Below, one piece after another: positions 1 through 8,915 of a stretch of 64,000 nt of DNA (positions within the stretch are counted from its first letter, which is position 1; the number at the start of each line of letters is the position of its first letter). The notes beneath the pieces were generated by a model. The model had not been told where the DNA came from and made no database searches. It saw only the letters and a list, made by a program, of their open reading frames with translations. A program made the position numbers and the translations under genes. The DNA is from a candidate division WOR-3 bacterium (GTDB taxonomy: Bacteria; Hydrothermota; Tepidihabitantia; SM23-42): assembly GCA_029858255.1 (NCBI GenBank), contig JAOUFJ010000005.1, forward strand, positions 62,001-126,000. The letters run 5' to 3'.

Positions 1-1546
1 CAGCGGTGCCGTCGCAAACCAGCACCTGTCCTGCGTGGATCGAGTAACCGATGCCGACTCCGCCGCCGTGGTGTACCGAAACCCATGAGGCACCTGAAGC
101 GGTATTCAGCAGACCGTTCAGAATTGGCCAGTCAGCTATAGCATCTGAACCGTCGAGCATTCCTTCGGTCTCGCGATAAGGTGACGCTACCGAACCGGTG
201 TCCAGGTGGTCCCTGCCTATTACTATCGGGGCAGCGATCTTGCCGGTTCTTACGAGGCGGTTTATCTCCATGCCGAACCGGTCACGCTCACCATATCCGA
301 GCCACATGATACGAGCCGGCAAACCCTGGAAAGGGATTTTCTTCTGCGCCAGTTCGATCCATCTGCGTATCGACGGGTCGCCACCGAACATCTTGAGGAC
401 GACTCCGTCCAGATTGTGTATATCGCGCTTATCGCCAGACAATGCCGCCCATCGGAAAGGACCGCGTCCATGACAGAACAGAGGTCTGATGTATTCGGGC
501 ACGAAACCCGGTATTGCGAAGGGATTTTCGACGCCGGCTTTCTTTGCCTGCCCGCGTATGTTGTTACCATAGTCGAAAGCAACCGCTCCTTTCTTCTGTA
601 TCTCGAGCATTGCCTCCATCTGTCTGGCGATCGATTCGAGCGCGCGTTTCTTGTATTCTTCAGGATCTCTTGCACGCAACGAGTTGGCGTCGTCGAGGCT
701 CATGCCACCCGGAACATATCCGTTCAATTCATCATGTGCCGATGTCTGGTCGGTCAGGATGTCGGGTATGATATTTCTCTTCAGGAGTTCGGGTTCGATT
801 TCAGATGTGTTACCGACCAGACCGACCGAACGCGGTTGTTTTCTCTTCACCGCTTCAAAGACAAGATCGAGGGCCTCGTCAAGATCGTCAACCATGAAAT
901 CGCAAAAACCCTGGTCAACGCGCTTCCGAATGCGTGCTGGATCAACTTCGATAGCGAGGATCACGCCCTCATTCATAGTGGCAGCCAGGGGTTGGGCGCC
1001 GCTCATTCCACCCATGCCTCCGGTTAGAATCCACTTGCCTTTCAAACTTCCACCAAAGTGTTGCCGCGCGCATGCGGCAAAGGTCTCATAAGTTCCTTGA
1101 ATAATGCCTTGAGTGCCGATGTAGATCCATGAACCCGCAGTCATCTGTCCGTACATAATCAGACCGAGCGCTTCGAGTTTACGGAAATAATCCCAATTTG
1201 CCCAGTTGGGCACTAGCAGCGAGTTTGCGATCAGTACCCGGGGCGCATGTTTGAACGTACGGAAAACGCCGACTGGCTTGCCCGACTGGACCAGTAGTGT
1301 TTCATCGTTCTCGAGTTTCCTGAGTGTGTCAACGATCGCGTTGTAGCATTTCCAGTTCCGGGCGGCTCTACCGCTTCCTCCATAGACGACCAGTTCTTCT
1401 GGTTTTTCTGCGACCTCAGGATCGAGGTTGTTCTGCAGCATCCGGAGCGCAGCCTCTTGTTGCCAGCTCTTGCACGTTATTTTGGTTCCATGTGGTGCGG
1501 ATACAGGTTTGTACGCGTAATCTTTGATGGTACTGGTTTTCTTCAT
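1..1546 (-). CDS. hutU: Urocanate hydratase (urocanase), 3'-truncated by the window edge
   Basis: Second enzyme of histidine degradation: it hydrates urocanate to imidazolonepropionate using tightly bound NAD+. Reading the minus strand from the ATG at 1546 gives about 515 residues before the window ends; complete urocanases have about 550. Visible family marks are a glycine-rich NAD segment [10 protein letters not shown], the conserved-Cys segment [23 protein letters not shown] and, near the cut end, HHGGGVG. A strong ribosome site (AGGAGG) lies 5 nt before the ATG. The gene has its own promoter and is separated from hutH (7177-8700) by unrelated genes, so the two hut genes do not form one operon here. 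Confidence 0.96.
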   Translation of the reverse strand, partial: MKKTSTIKDYAYKPVSAPHGTKITCKSWQQEAALRMLQNNLDPEVAEKPEELVVYGGSGRAARNWKCYNAIVDTLRKLENDETLLVQSGKPVGVFRTFKHAPRVLIANSLLVPNWANWDYFRKLEALGLIMYGQMTAGSWIYIGTQGIIQGTYETFAACARQHFGGSLKGKWILTGGMGGMSGAQPLAATMNEGVILAIEVDPARIRKRVDQGFCDFMVDDLDEALDLVFEAVKRKQPRSVGLVGNTSEIEPELLKRNIIPDILTDQTSAHDELNGYVPGGMSLDDANSLRARDPEEYKKRALESIARQMEAMLEIQKKGAVAFDYGNNIRGQAKKAGVENPFAIPGFVPEYIRPLFCHGRGPFRWAALSGDKRDIHNLDGVVLKMFGGDPSIRRWIELAQKKIPFQGLPARIMWLGYGERDRFGMEINRLVRTGKIAAPIVIGRDHLDTGSVASPYRETEGMLDGSDAIADWPILNGLLNTASGASWVSVHHGGGVGIGYSIHAGQVLVCDGTA

Positions 1547-1561
1547 GAGACCTCCTGGTTC

Positions 1562-1590
1562 ATTCTATGTGAAAAAGAATGATTTGTCAA
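1562..1590 (-). promoter_or_regulatory. Promoter of hutU
   Basis: On the minus strand TTGACA (1590-1585) is followed after 17 bp by TAGAAT (1567-1562). The expected start of transcription leaves a short leader that holds the AGGAGG ribosome site of hutU. The 17-bp spacer is one of only two exceptions to the 16-bp rule seen in this window. Confidence 0.65.
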
Positions 1591-1625
1591 GTTGACCGCC
1601 CTCGGTGTACTTGTCTCAGCTGTTG

Positions 1626-1653
1626 TTGACTCACCGTGCAAAATATGTATAAT
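1626..1653 (+). promoter_or_regulatory. Promoter giving a leaderless mRNA for the HEAT lipoprotein operon
   Basis: TTGACT (1626-1631), a 16-bp spacer and a perfect TATAAT (1648-1653) are followed after 7 nt by the ATG at 1661. Transcription would begin at or next to the start codon. No ribosome site fits between them. Confidence 0.75.
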
Positions 1654-1660
1654 AGCCAGG

Positions 1661-2635
1661 ATGAAAAAAATTGTATTGTTGGTGTTCATGTTATTGCTGA
1701 CTTGCGTTTCGAATGAATCGAAGGCAAAAAGGATACTCGACCAGGGGTTGAGCGATGCATCGCCCTTTGTACGGGTCAGTGCGGCAAAAGCGTTGATGAT
1801 GCTTGGCGATGTTCGGGGTAACAGACTGCTGATGGAAATGGCCGCGCAGGATGAAACAGAGCTGCAGGTGAACGCACTGAATGCTCTATACGAGGCAGGC
1901 TATGGAGAGCTCGAGCCGGTGGTGATCGGCCTGTGCAGTAACCCAAGCGCGGCTATTCGCGAGGCGGCATACCGGATCGTGGCTTCGAGCGATGAGCAGG
2001 AGGCGCGAACGATTCTCTTGCAGGGTATATATGATGAATTTTCCCGCGTGAGAGAGGTTGCTTATTCTGGTCTGGGTAAGTTCCAGGAGATGGACGCGTT
2101 GCTCCAGGGGTTACGTGATCCCGATCCACTTGTCCGCATTAGTGTTGCCAGAACACTGGGCGAGTTAGGATCCGACGGTATGTCTGATTTCATACGAGAG
2201 GAATTGAGAAAATTCCGGCCCGATGTGTGGGGCAAAGGCGTGATTGCCATTGCTGAAGTACGTGACACGACGAACATTCAATTTTTCAAGAGGTTACTGG
2301 AGGAGGGCACGGAGGAACTAAGGATACACGCGGCCGAGGCTCTCCTTATTCTCAATGATGATGCAGGCGTCCAGACGTTGTTGCGCTCCCTGCAGTCGAA
2401 AGACCCGTTCGTTCGCATAGGTGCGGTTGAAGTACTATCACGATATGATGTGCCGGATGCTTATGATGAACTGAGGACCGCAGTCCGGGATGAATACATC
2501 AATGTTGCTGTCCGGGCTGTCGAGGCATTGGCTAAACATGACGCGGCGAATCAGAAAGAACTCTTTGCCGAGCTGATGGATGCCTCGAACGTCTTGCTCA
2601 GGGTCAGTGCAGCATTCGCATATTTGAGGAGCTAA
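1661..2635 (+). CDS. HEAT-repeat lipoprotein
   Basis: A 324-residue protein that starts with a lipoprotein signal (MKKIVLLVFMLLLTC, lipobox LLTC at residues 12-15), so it is probably anchored in a membrane with the repeats in the periplasm. The rest is a run of HEAT/PBS-lyase-like helical repeats of about 30 residues with recurring 'DPLVRISVARTLGELG' and 'DPFVRIGAVEVLSR' patterns, a scaffold for protein binding. The ATG at 1661 is preferred over an in-frame TTG at 1592 because the promoter's -10 box lies between them. It is 1 nt from cysS and is probably co-transcribed with it. No enzymatic motif is visible and the binding partner is unknown. Confidence 0.8.
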   Translation: MKKIVLLVFMLLLTCVSNESKAKRILDQGLSDASPFVRVSAAKALMMLGDVRGNRLLMEMAAQDETELQVNALNALYEAGYGELEPVVIGLCSNPSAAIREAAYRIVASSDEQEARTILLQGIYDEFSRVREVAYSGLGKFQEMDALLQGLRDPDPLVRISVARTLGELGSDGMSDFIREELRKFRPDVWGKGVIAIAEVRDTTNIQFFKRLLEEGTEELRIHAAEALLILNDDAGVQTLLRSLQSKDPFVRIGAVEVLSRYDVPDAYDELRTAVRDEYINVAVRAVEALAKHDAANQKELFAELMDASNVLLRVSAAFAYLRS

Positions 2636-2636
2636 G

Positions 2637-4121
2637 ATGGGTTTGCGTTTGTATAATACAATGAGCGGAAAATTGGAGGAATTCAAGCCGTTGGGCGATA
2701 CAGTGAAGATTTACACGTGCGGCTTGACTGTTCAGAGTGAACCTCATGTCGGGCACATACGCGCCGCGATGGTTCGTGATACATTGATGCGATGGCTCGG
2801 GTATCTTGGATATAATGTAGTGGCGCTTGAGAATTTCACTGATGTGGACGACAAGATAATCGAAAAACAGAAAGAGTTTAACAAAGACTGGCGCATGATC
2901 GCCCAGGACAATATCGATACATATCTGTGGGCATGCGACCGATTAAATATCGAGAGGGCGACCTTTTATCCAAGGGCGTCACAGCACATGGAAGAAATAA
3001 TCGATCTCGTTGCTCGGTTGATTGAGAAAGGATTTGCGTACGAAAAGAAGGGTGACGTATATTTCCGTGTCCGCAAATTCCCCGACTACGGTAAATTGTC
3101 AAAAAAGAGCATTGATGATCTAGTGGCCGGGGCGCGCATTGCGCCGACCGAATCGAAGGATGACCCGTTGGATTTCGCACTGTGGAAGGCGGCAAAACCT
3201 GACGAACCCTACTGGCTCAGTCCATGGGGCAAAGGAAGGCCCGGCTGGCATATCGAATGCTCGGCGATGTCGATGCGGTATCTTGGAGAGACGTTTGACA
3301 TCCACACGGGCGGCGAGGACTTGATATTTCCCCATCATGAGAATGAACTCGCTCAGTCACTGGCGGCAACGGGCAAGCCGTTTGCCCGTTTCTGGCTTCA
3401 CAATGGGTGGGTTACGTTGACCGGGGAAAAAATGTCAAAATCCACCGGGCACTATTCGCCGATAAAAGAAGTGCTGAAAAAATACTCGGCTAATGTGATA
3501 CGCATGTTCATGCTCAAGACCCATTATCGCAAGCAACTCGCATACGATGATGAGAGGCTCGATGAAGCCCGGGCTGCCCTGACGACGATAAAGACTTATT
3601 TGGACAACGCCGCGAACAAATACGGGGAGATCAAGACGATATCAGAGCCAATGATGCTCGATACATTTGCTGAGGCGATGAACGACGATTTGAATACTTC
3701 GAGGGCGTTGAGTGTGATATACGAATTGATAAAGAAGGGTTATGAAGCCGATGATGTCAGAATCGCAGCCAGTGTCGAATACTATTTGGCTCTACTGGGT
3801 TTCATGAAAGAGTCTTCGGTCGCAGCCGAACCGTGCGCGGATGTAATGGTGATCTTGAGCGAGGTCAAGAAACGTCTGCAGAATGAAGAAAGGGACGAGC
3901 TGCTGAACGAGATCGCAGGTGATTGCCTTGGTTTGTTGGAGAGCAAGGGTGCTGGTGGTGTACGTCCAATCGTAATAGATCTGCTCCTGGACATCAGGAA
4001 CAAACTGAGAAAAGAAAAGAACTATGAGCTCGCCGATTACATAAGAGAAAGGCTGCAGGAGAATAACATCATCGTCGACGATCAGGGTGATGGCAGTACC
4101 TTCCGCTCGGGGACCGTATGA
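2637..4121 (+). CDS. cysS: Cysteinyl-tRNA synthetase
   Basis: Charges tRNA-Cys in the cytoplasm. The 494-residue length is normal for a class I CysRS. It carries the N-terminal zinc ligand in YTCGLTVQ, the HIGH-type signature HVGH, the zinc region GWHIECSAM followed by HHENE, and the KMSKS loop (EKMSKSTGH). The C-terminal helical tRNA-binding region (DALR-type) follows. The ATG sits 1 nt after the HEAT lipoprotein stop, with GAGGAG as ribosome site inside the end of that gene. Its own stop overlaps the efp start (ATGA), which indicates translational coupling. Confidence 0.97.
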   Translation: MGLRLYNTMSGKLEEFKPLGDTVKIYTCGLTVQSEPHVGHIRAAMVRDTLMRWLGYLGYNVVALENFTDVDDKIIEKQKEFNKDWRMIAQDNIDTYLWACDRLNIERATFYPRASQHMEEIIDLVARLIEKGFAYEKKGDVYFRVRKFPDYGKLSKKSIDDLVAGARIAPTESKDDPLDFALWKAAKPDEPYWLSPWGKGRPGWHIECSAMSMRYLGETFDIHTGGEDLIFPHHENELAQSLAATGKPFARFWLHNGWVTLTGEKMSKSTGHYSPIKEVLKKYSANVIRMFMLKTHYRKQLAYDDERLDEARAALTTIKTYLDNAANKYGEIKTISEPMMLDTFAEAMNDDLNTSRALSVIYELIKKGYEADDVRIAASVEYYLALLGFMKESSVAAEPCADVMVILSEVKKRLQNEERDELLNEIAGDCLGLLESKGAGGVRPIVIDLLLDIRNKLRKEKNYELADYIRERLQENNIIVDDQGDGSTFRSGTV

Positions 4122-4675
4122 TCCAGGCAACTCAGGTCAGGCGAGGGATGCTTGTTAAGATCGGCGATGACCCGCATGTCGTTTTGAGCGTTACTCACAT
4201 AACTCCGGGTAACAAACGGGGTATGATAATATGCAACTTGAGAAATCTTCAAACCGGTCTATCCACCGAGACAAGGTTCAGGTCGAGCGACCGGGTCGAA
4301 GAAGCCGAGATAGAGCAGGTTGAAATGGAATATATTTATTTCTCCGACGATAAATATTTCTTCATGAATTTGGAGACCTATGAGCAACTCGCGCTTGGTG
4401 CCGAACTTCTGGGTGATGGGGTAAAATTCCTCAAACCCAACGTTCGCGTCGGTGTTGAATTCTACGAGGGAAAACCTTTTGGTGTCATTTTGCCAAAGTA
4501 CGTGAACCTGAAGGTGCTGGAAACTCAAGCTAACATAAAGGACGCGACTGCCCAGGCGCAATCGAAGCCGGCGAAACTCGAAGGCGGGCACGTCTGCCAG
4601 GTTCCGTCGTTTGTTGTAGTTGGTGATCTTATTAAAGTGAACACCGAAACCGGTCAATATGTGGAACGTGTGTAG
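4118..4675 (+). CDS. efp: Translation elongation factor P, with an unusual tip loop
   Basis: Relieves ribosome stalling at polyproline stretches. The 185 residues cover the three beta-barrel domains (KOW-like, central OB, C-terminal OB). Conserved blocks include MLVKIGDDPHVVL, LRNLQTG, and the C-terminal region ending in KVNTETGQYVERV. The tip of domain I reads TPGNKRG. The position after PG, where classical EF-Ps have the modified Lys (PGKG), is Asn32, with Lys33 and Arg34 next. Which residue enters the peptidyl-transferase centre, and whether it is modified, cannot be told from the sequence. The start overlaps the cysS stop by 4 nt. Confidence 0.94.
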   Translation: MIQATQVRRGMLVKIGDDPHVVLSVTHITPGNKRGMIICNLRNLQTGLSTETRFRSSDRVEEAEIEQVEMEYIYFSDDKYFFMNLETYEQLALGAELLGDGVKFLKPNVRVGVEFYEGKPFGVILPKYVNLKVLETQANIKDATAQAQSKPAKLEGGHVCQVPSFVVVGDLIKVNTETGQYVERV

Positions 4676-4722
4676 CATATGGACTATGGGATCGGCGCAA
4701 TGCTTTCCACCAAGGAGGATTA

Positions 4723-5100
4723 GTGGCTGATGAACTGCTGGACGAAATAAAGAGAATCGCGGAGAAGATTCCCGGTTGCCGCTACACGAGTATTGTTGGG
4801 TATGATGGTATCTCCGTTGCCCAGCATGTCATACAGGCGAATTTCGACGTGAACTCATACGATGCCGAGATCTCCTCAATTATGCTCGTGGCGAAAGAGG
4901 TGAGGGAGAATCTTTCGCTCGGTGATACGCGTGAACTCATCTGGCTCACCGATGATCTATTTTTTATTATTCATCCGGTTGGTGCCGATTACTTCATCTA
5001 TGCATGTCTGAAAGCCACGGGGTCCAATCCGGGTGCGGCACGTATTGCACTCAACAAAGCAAGGCAGAAGATCCATAGTCTCATCTATCAGGAAGAATAA
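4723..5100 (+). CDS. Roadblock/LC7 domain protein
   Basis: A 125-residue single-domain protein of the roadblock/LC7 (MglB-like) superfamily. The family forms dimers that regulate small Ras-like GTPases; the match is in the pattern DGISVAQ, a central alpha-beta core and DYFIYACLKA near the end. It starts with GTG at 4723, chosen because AAGGAGG lies 5 nt upstream. It follows efp by 47 bp and ends in front of a terminator hairpin, so it is the last gene of the HEAT-cysS-efp unit. No MglA-type GTPase is in the window, so its partner is unknown. Confidence 0.85.
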   Translation: MADELLDEIKRIAEKIPGCRYTSIVGYDGISVAQHVIQANFDVNSYDAEISSIMLVAKEVRENLSLGDTRELIWLTDDLFFIIHPVGADYFIYACLKATGSNPGAARIALNKARQKIHSLIYQEE

Positions 5101-5174
5101 TTACCCGAGTATAACCTTCGGCACATAACAACTCATACACTGTTCCGATAAAGAAATCTTAACTGGCTTTGGAT

Positions 5175-5193
5175 GATACGGCCGAGCCGTATC
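5175..5193 (+). terminator. Rho-independent terminator after the roadblock gene
   Basis: Perfect 8-bp stem GATACGGC / GCCGTATC with a 3-nt loop, followed directly by TTTTCGTT. It closes the unit that begins at the 1626 promoter. Confidence 0.75.
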
Positions 5194-5281
5194 TTTTCGT
5201 TCGCCAGGATATTTTGCTATAAAAATATGGGCTTGTCATAGAGCCGGGGAGGAATAAATAAGGAATTTAGCTGTCGGTCTA

Positions 5282-7135
5282 TTGTTGTCGGTTGTACTCG
5301 GCATTATTATTCAGGCATTGTTCGCTCTTCCGGTATTGTATTACGTCCCTTTGATGGTGATCGCTTTTGTCATGTCTGTCTGGAAATACCATTTTCTTTG
5401 CGTGGCGGTGTTTGCCCTGGCGGCCTTGAACCTGGAGTACAACCGCTCCGTGGATATAGCACTGACAGAAAGGGATATGGAATATTCTGGTGTCGTGCTC
5501 GCTGAGGAAAGTTATGAACATTATACAAGGCTCTTCATCCGCGTGGACAGGGTACTCTTTTCTTCTGATACCGTATTTTGCGCTTTTCCAGTGGAATACT
5601 ACGCTCATGAACATGGTCAGTTCCTCGGCAAGCGAGTCACGGTCAAAGGTAAGGTCAGGGGAGCAAAACGCATTTACAGACCTGCTGTTTTAACCGGTGA
5701 GATCATTGAGTCAATTGGCCGTGAACATATTTTTGGAGTCGTTTTCAGCCCAATCAGGAAATATATCGACCGGCTGCTCAGTGGTTTCTTTGATCTTGAA
5801 CGGTACAGCATAGCCAGTGGTTTGACATTGGGTGGTAGCGGGCGATTGAGCAGGGAATTGAAGGATGTTTTCAGCAGGGCGGGAACATTGCATATCCTTG
5901 CGGTGTCCGGTTTACATGTCGGTTTTGTGGGAGCTTTTTTTGGTGCCGTGTTGCTTTTCATACCATTAGATTACCGGGCGAAATTCATCATCGTGATATG
6001 CGCACTGTTCATGTATGCAGGTGTGACAGGATTTCGTCCCAGCGTGTGCCGAGCGACGCTCATGGCATTCCTGTTTGGCCTGGCTTTGGTGTCGCAGAGA
6101 AATGTCGACAGCATGCATATCGTCAACATAACGGCAACTGTATTCCTGCTGGTCAACCCAGTGCTGCTATTCGATGTAGGCGCTCAGCTCTCATTTGCTG
6201 CGGTCTATGGCATATTGTATTTGTATCCAATACTTGAGGATAATTTTATCAAGAAAACACACACGCGATTTCTAAAGGGTGTGCTCAGGATGATGGCAGT
6301 GTCGTTCTCCGCACAGCTTTTTGTCGGGCCTTTGCTCATCTACTATTTCAACAGGTTACCAGTCTACGCTGTCGTCGCGAATCTGCTTATCGTCCCGCTC
6401 GCATCAGCAATAATCTTCATGCTATTTCTTTGCTTCACGATCGGCTGGATATCCTTTACCTTTGCGAGGATAATCGCATTACCAGCAGGCATTCTCATTG
6501 ATGTTCTGACTATACTTTCAAATTTCTTTGCAGGCCTTCGTTTCTCTGCACTGAAACTCAACATTACGCCGCTGGTGATCTTTCCACTCTACCTGCTGGC
6601 GTGGAAGAGGATCAGAAAACTTATGCTGTGGTCTGTAATGGTTCTTGTCCTTCTCCTTTCAGTTGCGTGGTCAGTTGATTGTCTGATCGTTTGTGCATCG
6701 CCGCGTGGGATTTTTATCGCGATGCCCGATGACACAAGAATCTACATTACCGACAGGGTGTCTGCTGCACAGCGTGCATTTCTGCAGAAGCATGGTGTCG
6801 ATGCCGTGGATTATCTCGTTGCCGGGTCAAGGAGTCATCCAGTGAAAAGAGATTTCGTCGAGTGGCCAGAAGATCTGCATTTTCTCGGATTCGAATGCGG
6901 TGATCTGGAGATCGCCATCTACGAGCGATTGCAGATAAAATACCGTGGGTGTAAGATGGAATATTCACGGTCTTTCTTTGATGAACAACCCGATGATGGA
7001 AAAATCAGGTATATTTTGTCCAATGGGAAGGTCTGCCATGTTGTTGAGGGTTCATTGTATAATACGATCTTCGAGCAAATGATCGTTGATTTGCGTACAG
7101 CTGTCGCCCGGATCAGATTACTTTTTTGTATTTAG
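5282..7135 (+). CDS. comEC: ComEC/Rec2-family DNA-uptake channel with a degenerate C-terminal domain
   Basis: Multi-spanning inner-membrane protein of the ComEC/Rec2 family, which carries single-stranded DNA across the membrane during transformation. It has an N-terminal hydrophobic block, a soluble OB-like region (DUF4131), then the competence core with the signature HILAVSGLHVGF and a run of membrane helices ending near residue 460. The last 150 residues sit where many ComECs have a metallo-beta-lactamase-like domain, but no HxHxDH motif is present. The start is unclear: TTG at 5282 is the first ordinary codon but lies 29 nt from a GGAGG at 5248-5252. An in-frame ATA at 5258, 5 nt after that site, would add the residues MRNLAVGL. 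Confidence 0.87.
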   Translation: MLSVVLGIIIQALFALPVLYYVPLMVIAFVMSVWKYHFLCVAVFALAALNLEYNRSVDIALTERDMEYSGVVLAEESYEHYTRLFIRVDRVLFSSDTVFCAFPVEYYAHEHGQFLGKRVTVKGKVRGAKRIYRPAVLTGEIIESIGREHIFGVVFSPIRKYIDRLLSGFFDLERYSIASGLTLGGSGRLSRELKDVFSRAGTLHILAVSGLHVGFVGAFFGAVLLFIPLDYRAKFIIVICALFMYAGVTGFRPSVCRATLMAFLFGLALVSQRNVDSMHIVNITATVFLLVNPVLLFDVGAQLSFAAVYGILYLYPILEDNFIKKTHTRFLKGVLRMMAVSFSAQLFVGPLLIYYFNRLPVYAVVANLLIVPLASAIIFMLFLCFTIGWISFTFARIIALPAGILIDVLTILSNFFAGLRFSALKLNITPLVIFPLYLLAWKRIRKLMLWSVMVLVLLLSVAWSVDCLIVCASPRGIFIAMPDDTRIYITDRVSAAQRAFLQKHGVDAVDYLVAGSRSHPVKRDFVEWPEDLHFLGFECGDLEIAIYERLQIKYRGCKMEYSRSFFDEQPDDGKIRYILSNGKVCHVVEGSLYNTIFEQMIVDLRTAVARIRLLFCI

Positions 7136-7176
7136 ACACGCGGAATCGAACAGGTCAGTCGTATTGAAGAATCAGA

Positions 7177-8700
7177 TCATCCAAGACTGCCCACTGCTTT
7201 TTCAACCGCTTCGAGTATTTCGCACGATTTGACGAGTCCTTTCATCTTGTTGTGATCGTCATACAAAGGACGGTCTTCTTCAAGGTGCTCGACGTGCTTG
7301 CGTATCGTTTTCTTTGCAGTTACGACACCTTTACCGGGTATGAAATCACGGAAATCGAGCGCCTGCGCTGCTGCCATGAATTCAATACCCAGTATCCCGT
7401 ACGCATTGTCAATGATCTGAGCATTCTTGAGCGCCGTGTTCATGCCCATCGAAACGAAATCCTCCTGATCTGCTGCTGCGGGTATCGACATCGTTGCTGC
7501 CGGGGCCGAAAGTATGCGTTGTTCGACAATGAGCGTATCCGCGGTGTATTGACTCAGCATCAATCCCGAGAACATGCCGGCTCCTTTGGTCAGGAACGCG
7601 GGCAAGCCGACGCTCAGGTTCGGGTTGGTCATCCGATTCAATCGTCTCTCCGAGAGCACACACACCATGGTCACCGCCGTACCTACCATCTCCATTGGAA
7701 GTGATACCGGGGTGCCCTGAAAATTGGCGCCGGTGATCGTCAGTTTATATTCAGGAAAAAATACCGGATTATCACCGACCCCGTTGAGTTCGATCTCGAC
7801 CTGTTTCTTCGCGTGAGCGACCGCATCGTGTGCCGCACCGATGACTTGAGGTGAGGATCGCATCGAATAGGCATCCTGGACCTTCATCTTGTGCTTGCCG
7901 GTAAGGAGGTCACTGCCTTCTATGCATTTCATGATTGCCCGGGCTGATCTGACAGCACCGGCAAAGCCGCGCGCTTCGTGCAACCTGCTATCATAAGGTT
8001 TCAGATTCGCAAGCAGTGCCTCGAGCGTCATGGCACAGGCGATCTCCGCTTGCTTTAACCATCGATTGATATCGAAGATCTGCAGCGCGCTGATCGCGGT
8101 GAGAAGGTTGGAACCATTTATGCAAGACAAACCATCGCGCGCCTGCAATCCAGGGATTTCTATGCCCGCTTTCTCCATTGCGACCTTTCCGGGCAGACGT
8201 TCACCCCTGTAAAACGCCTCGCCTTCTCCCATCAGAAGCAATGCGATCTGTGACATTGGGGCGAGATCACCGCATGCGCCGACCGAACCTTTCTGGCACA
8301 CCACCGGCGTTACCCCTTTGTTCAGCATTTCTGCATACGTAAGGGGTATTTCAGGCCGGCATCCGGATTTACCTTTGCTCATGACGTTTATTCGACTGGC
8401 CATGGCGCCTCTGACGTGCTCGATTGGAGCCGGGTCACCGATGCCTGCAGCGTGATTGTATATCAAATACCTCTGGAATTGTTTGACCTGTTCATCGCTG
8501 AGCACAACCTCGGACAGTTCACCTATGCCAGTATTGATGCCGTACATGATCTCCTTTGCTTTGATCTTTTCTTCGATCAGGACGCGGCATTCTTTGACCT
8601 TATCGAGTGACCCGGGTGCGATTTGGACCTTTTCATTGTTCCGGGCAATATCAACAAGTTTTTCGATCGTTAAATGCTCACCATCCAACACGATTGCCAT
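7177..8700 (-). CDS. hutH: Histidine ammonia-lyase with an Ala-Cys-Gly MIO triad
   Basis: First enzyme of histidine degradation: it eliminates ammonia from L-histidine to give urocanate, the substrate of HutU at 1-1546. The 507 residues include YGINTGIG (53-60), NHAAG with the His typical of histidine lyases (residue 83), and QEDFVSM near the C terminus. The electrophilic MIO group normally forms from Ala-Ser-Gly; here residues 142-144 read Ala-Cys-Gly (codons GCA TGC GGT at about 8268-8276). QEDFVSM and CINGSN also differ from the usual QEDHVSM and LNGTQ, so a different aromatic amino acid as substrate is possible. A GGAG ribosome site precedes the ATG. Confidence 0.9.
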   Translation of the reverse strand: MAIVLDGEHLTIEKLVDIARNNEKVQIAPGSLDKVKECRVLIEEKIKAKEIMYGINTGIGELSEVVLSDEQVKQFQRYLIYNHAAGIGDPAPIEHVRGAMASRINVMSKGKSGCRPEIPLTYAEMLNKGVTPVVCQKGSVGACGDLAPMSQIALLLMGEGEAFYRGERLPGKVAMEKAGIEIPGLQARDGLSCINGSNLLTAISALQIFDINRWLKQAEIACAMTLEALLANLKPYDSRLHEARGFAGAVRSARAIMKCIEGSDLLTGKHKMKVQDAYSMRSSPQVIGAAHDAVAHAKKQVEIELNGVGDNPVFFPEYKLTITGANFQGTPVSLPMEMVGTAVTMVCVLSERRLNRMTNPNLSVGLPAFLTKGAGMFSGLMLSQYTADTLIVEQRILSAPAATMSIPAAADQEDFVSMGMNTALKNAQIIDNAYGILGIEFMAAAQALDFRDFIPGKGVVTAKKTIRKHVEHLEEDRPLYDDHNKMKGLVKSCEILEAVEKAVGSLG

Positions 8701-8767
8701 AAATTCTCCTTTTTATCTAAATAACACAGCCGGTAGAATGAATTTGATTAATTTCACAGGATGATAG

Positions 8768-8795
8768 ATACTAACCAGAATCTACTAAAAGTCAA
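8768..8795 (-). promoter_or_regulatory. Promoter of hutH
   Basis: Minus strand TTGACT (8795-8790), 16-bp spacer, TAGTAT (8773-8768). It leaves a leader of about 60 nt before the hutH ATG. No clear HutC or HutP operator was recognised. Confidence 0.65.
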
Positions 8796-8881
8796 CCGTC
8801 GCGAGATGATGCCCGGCTGCGGTTCCGGGTAATCGTTGTTTCTTTGTTCGGTGCGTGTCGCGGTGGTCTTGTGGTGCATGC

Positions 8882-8910
8882 TTGACGTGGATTTCTCTGA
8901 CCACTATACT
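8882..8910 (+). promoter_or_regulatory. Promoter giving a leaderless mRNA for the radical SAM gene
   Basis: TTGACG (8882-8887), 17-bp spacer, TATACT (8905-8910), then 5 nt to the GTG at 8916. This supports the GTG as the start codon and predicts no 5' leader. Confidence 0.6.
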
Positions 8911-8915
8911 TTACG

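Noticed and set aside
206-1091. Plus-strand ORFs of up to 273 codons at the window start
   Set aside because: They are shadows of hutU, whose minus-strand frame is unbroken to the window edge and matches urocanase throughout.
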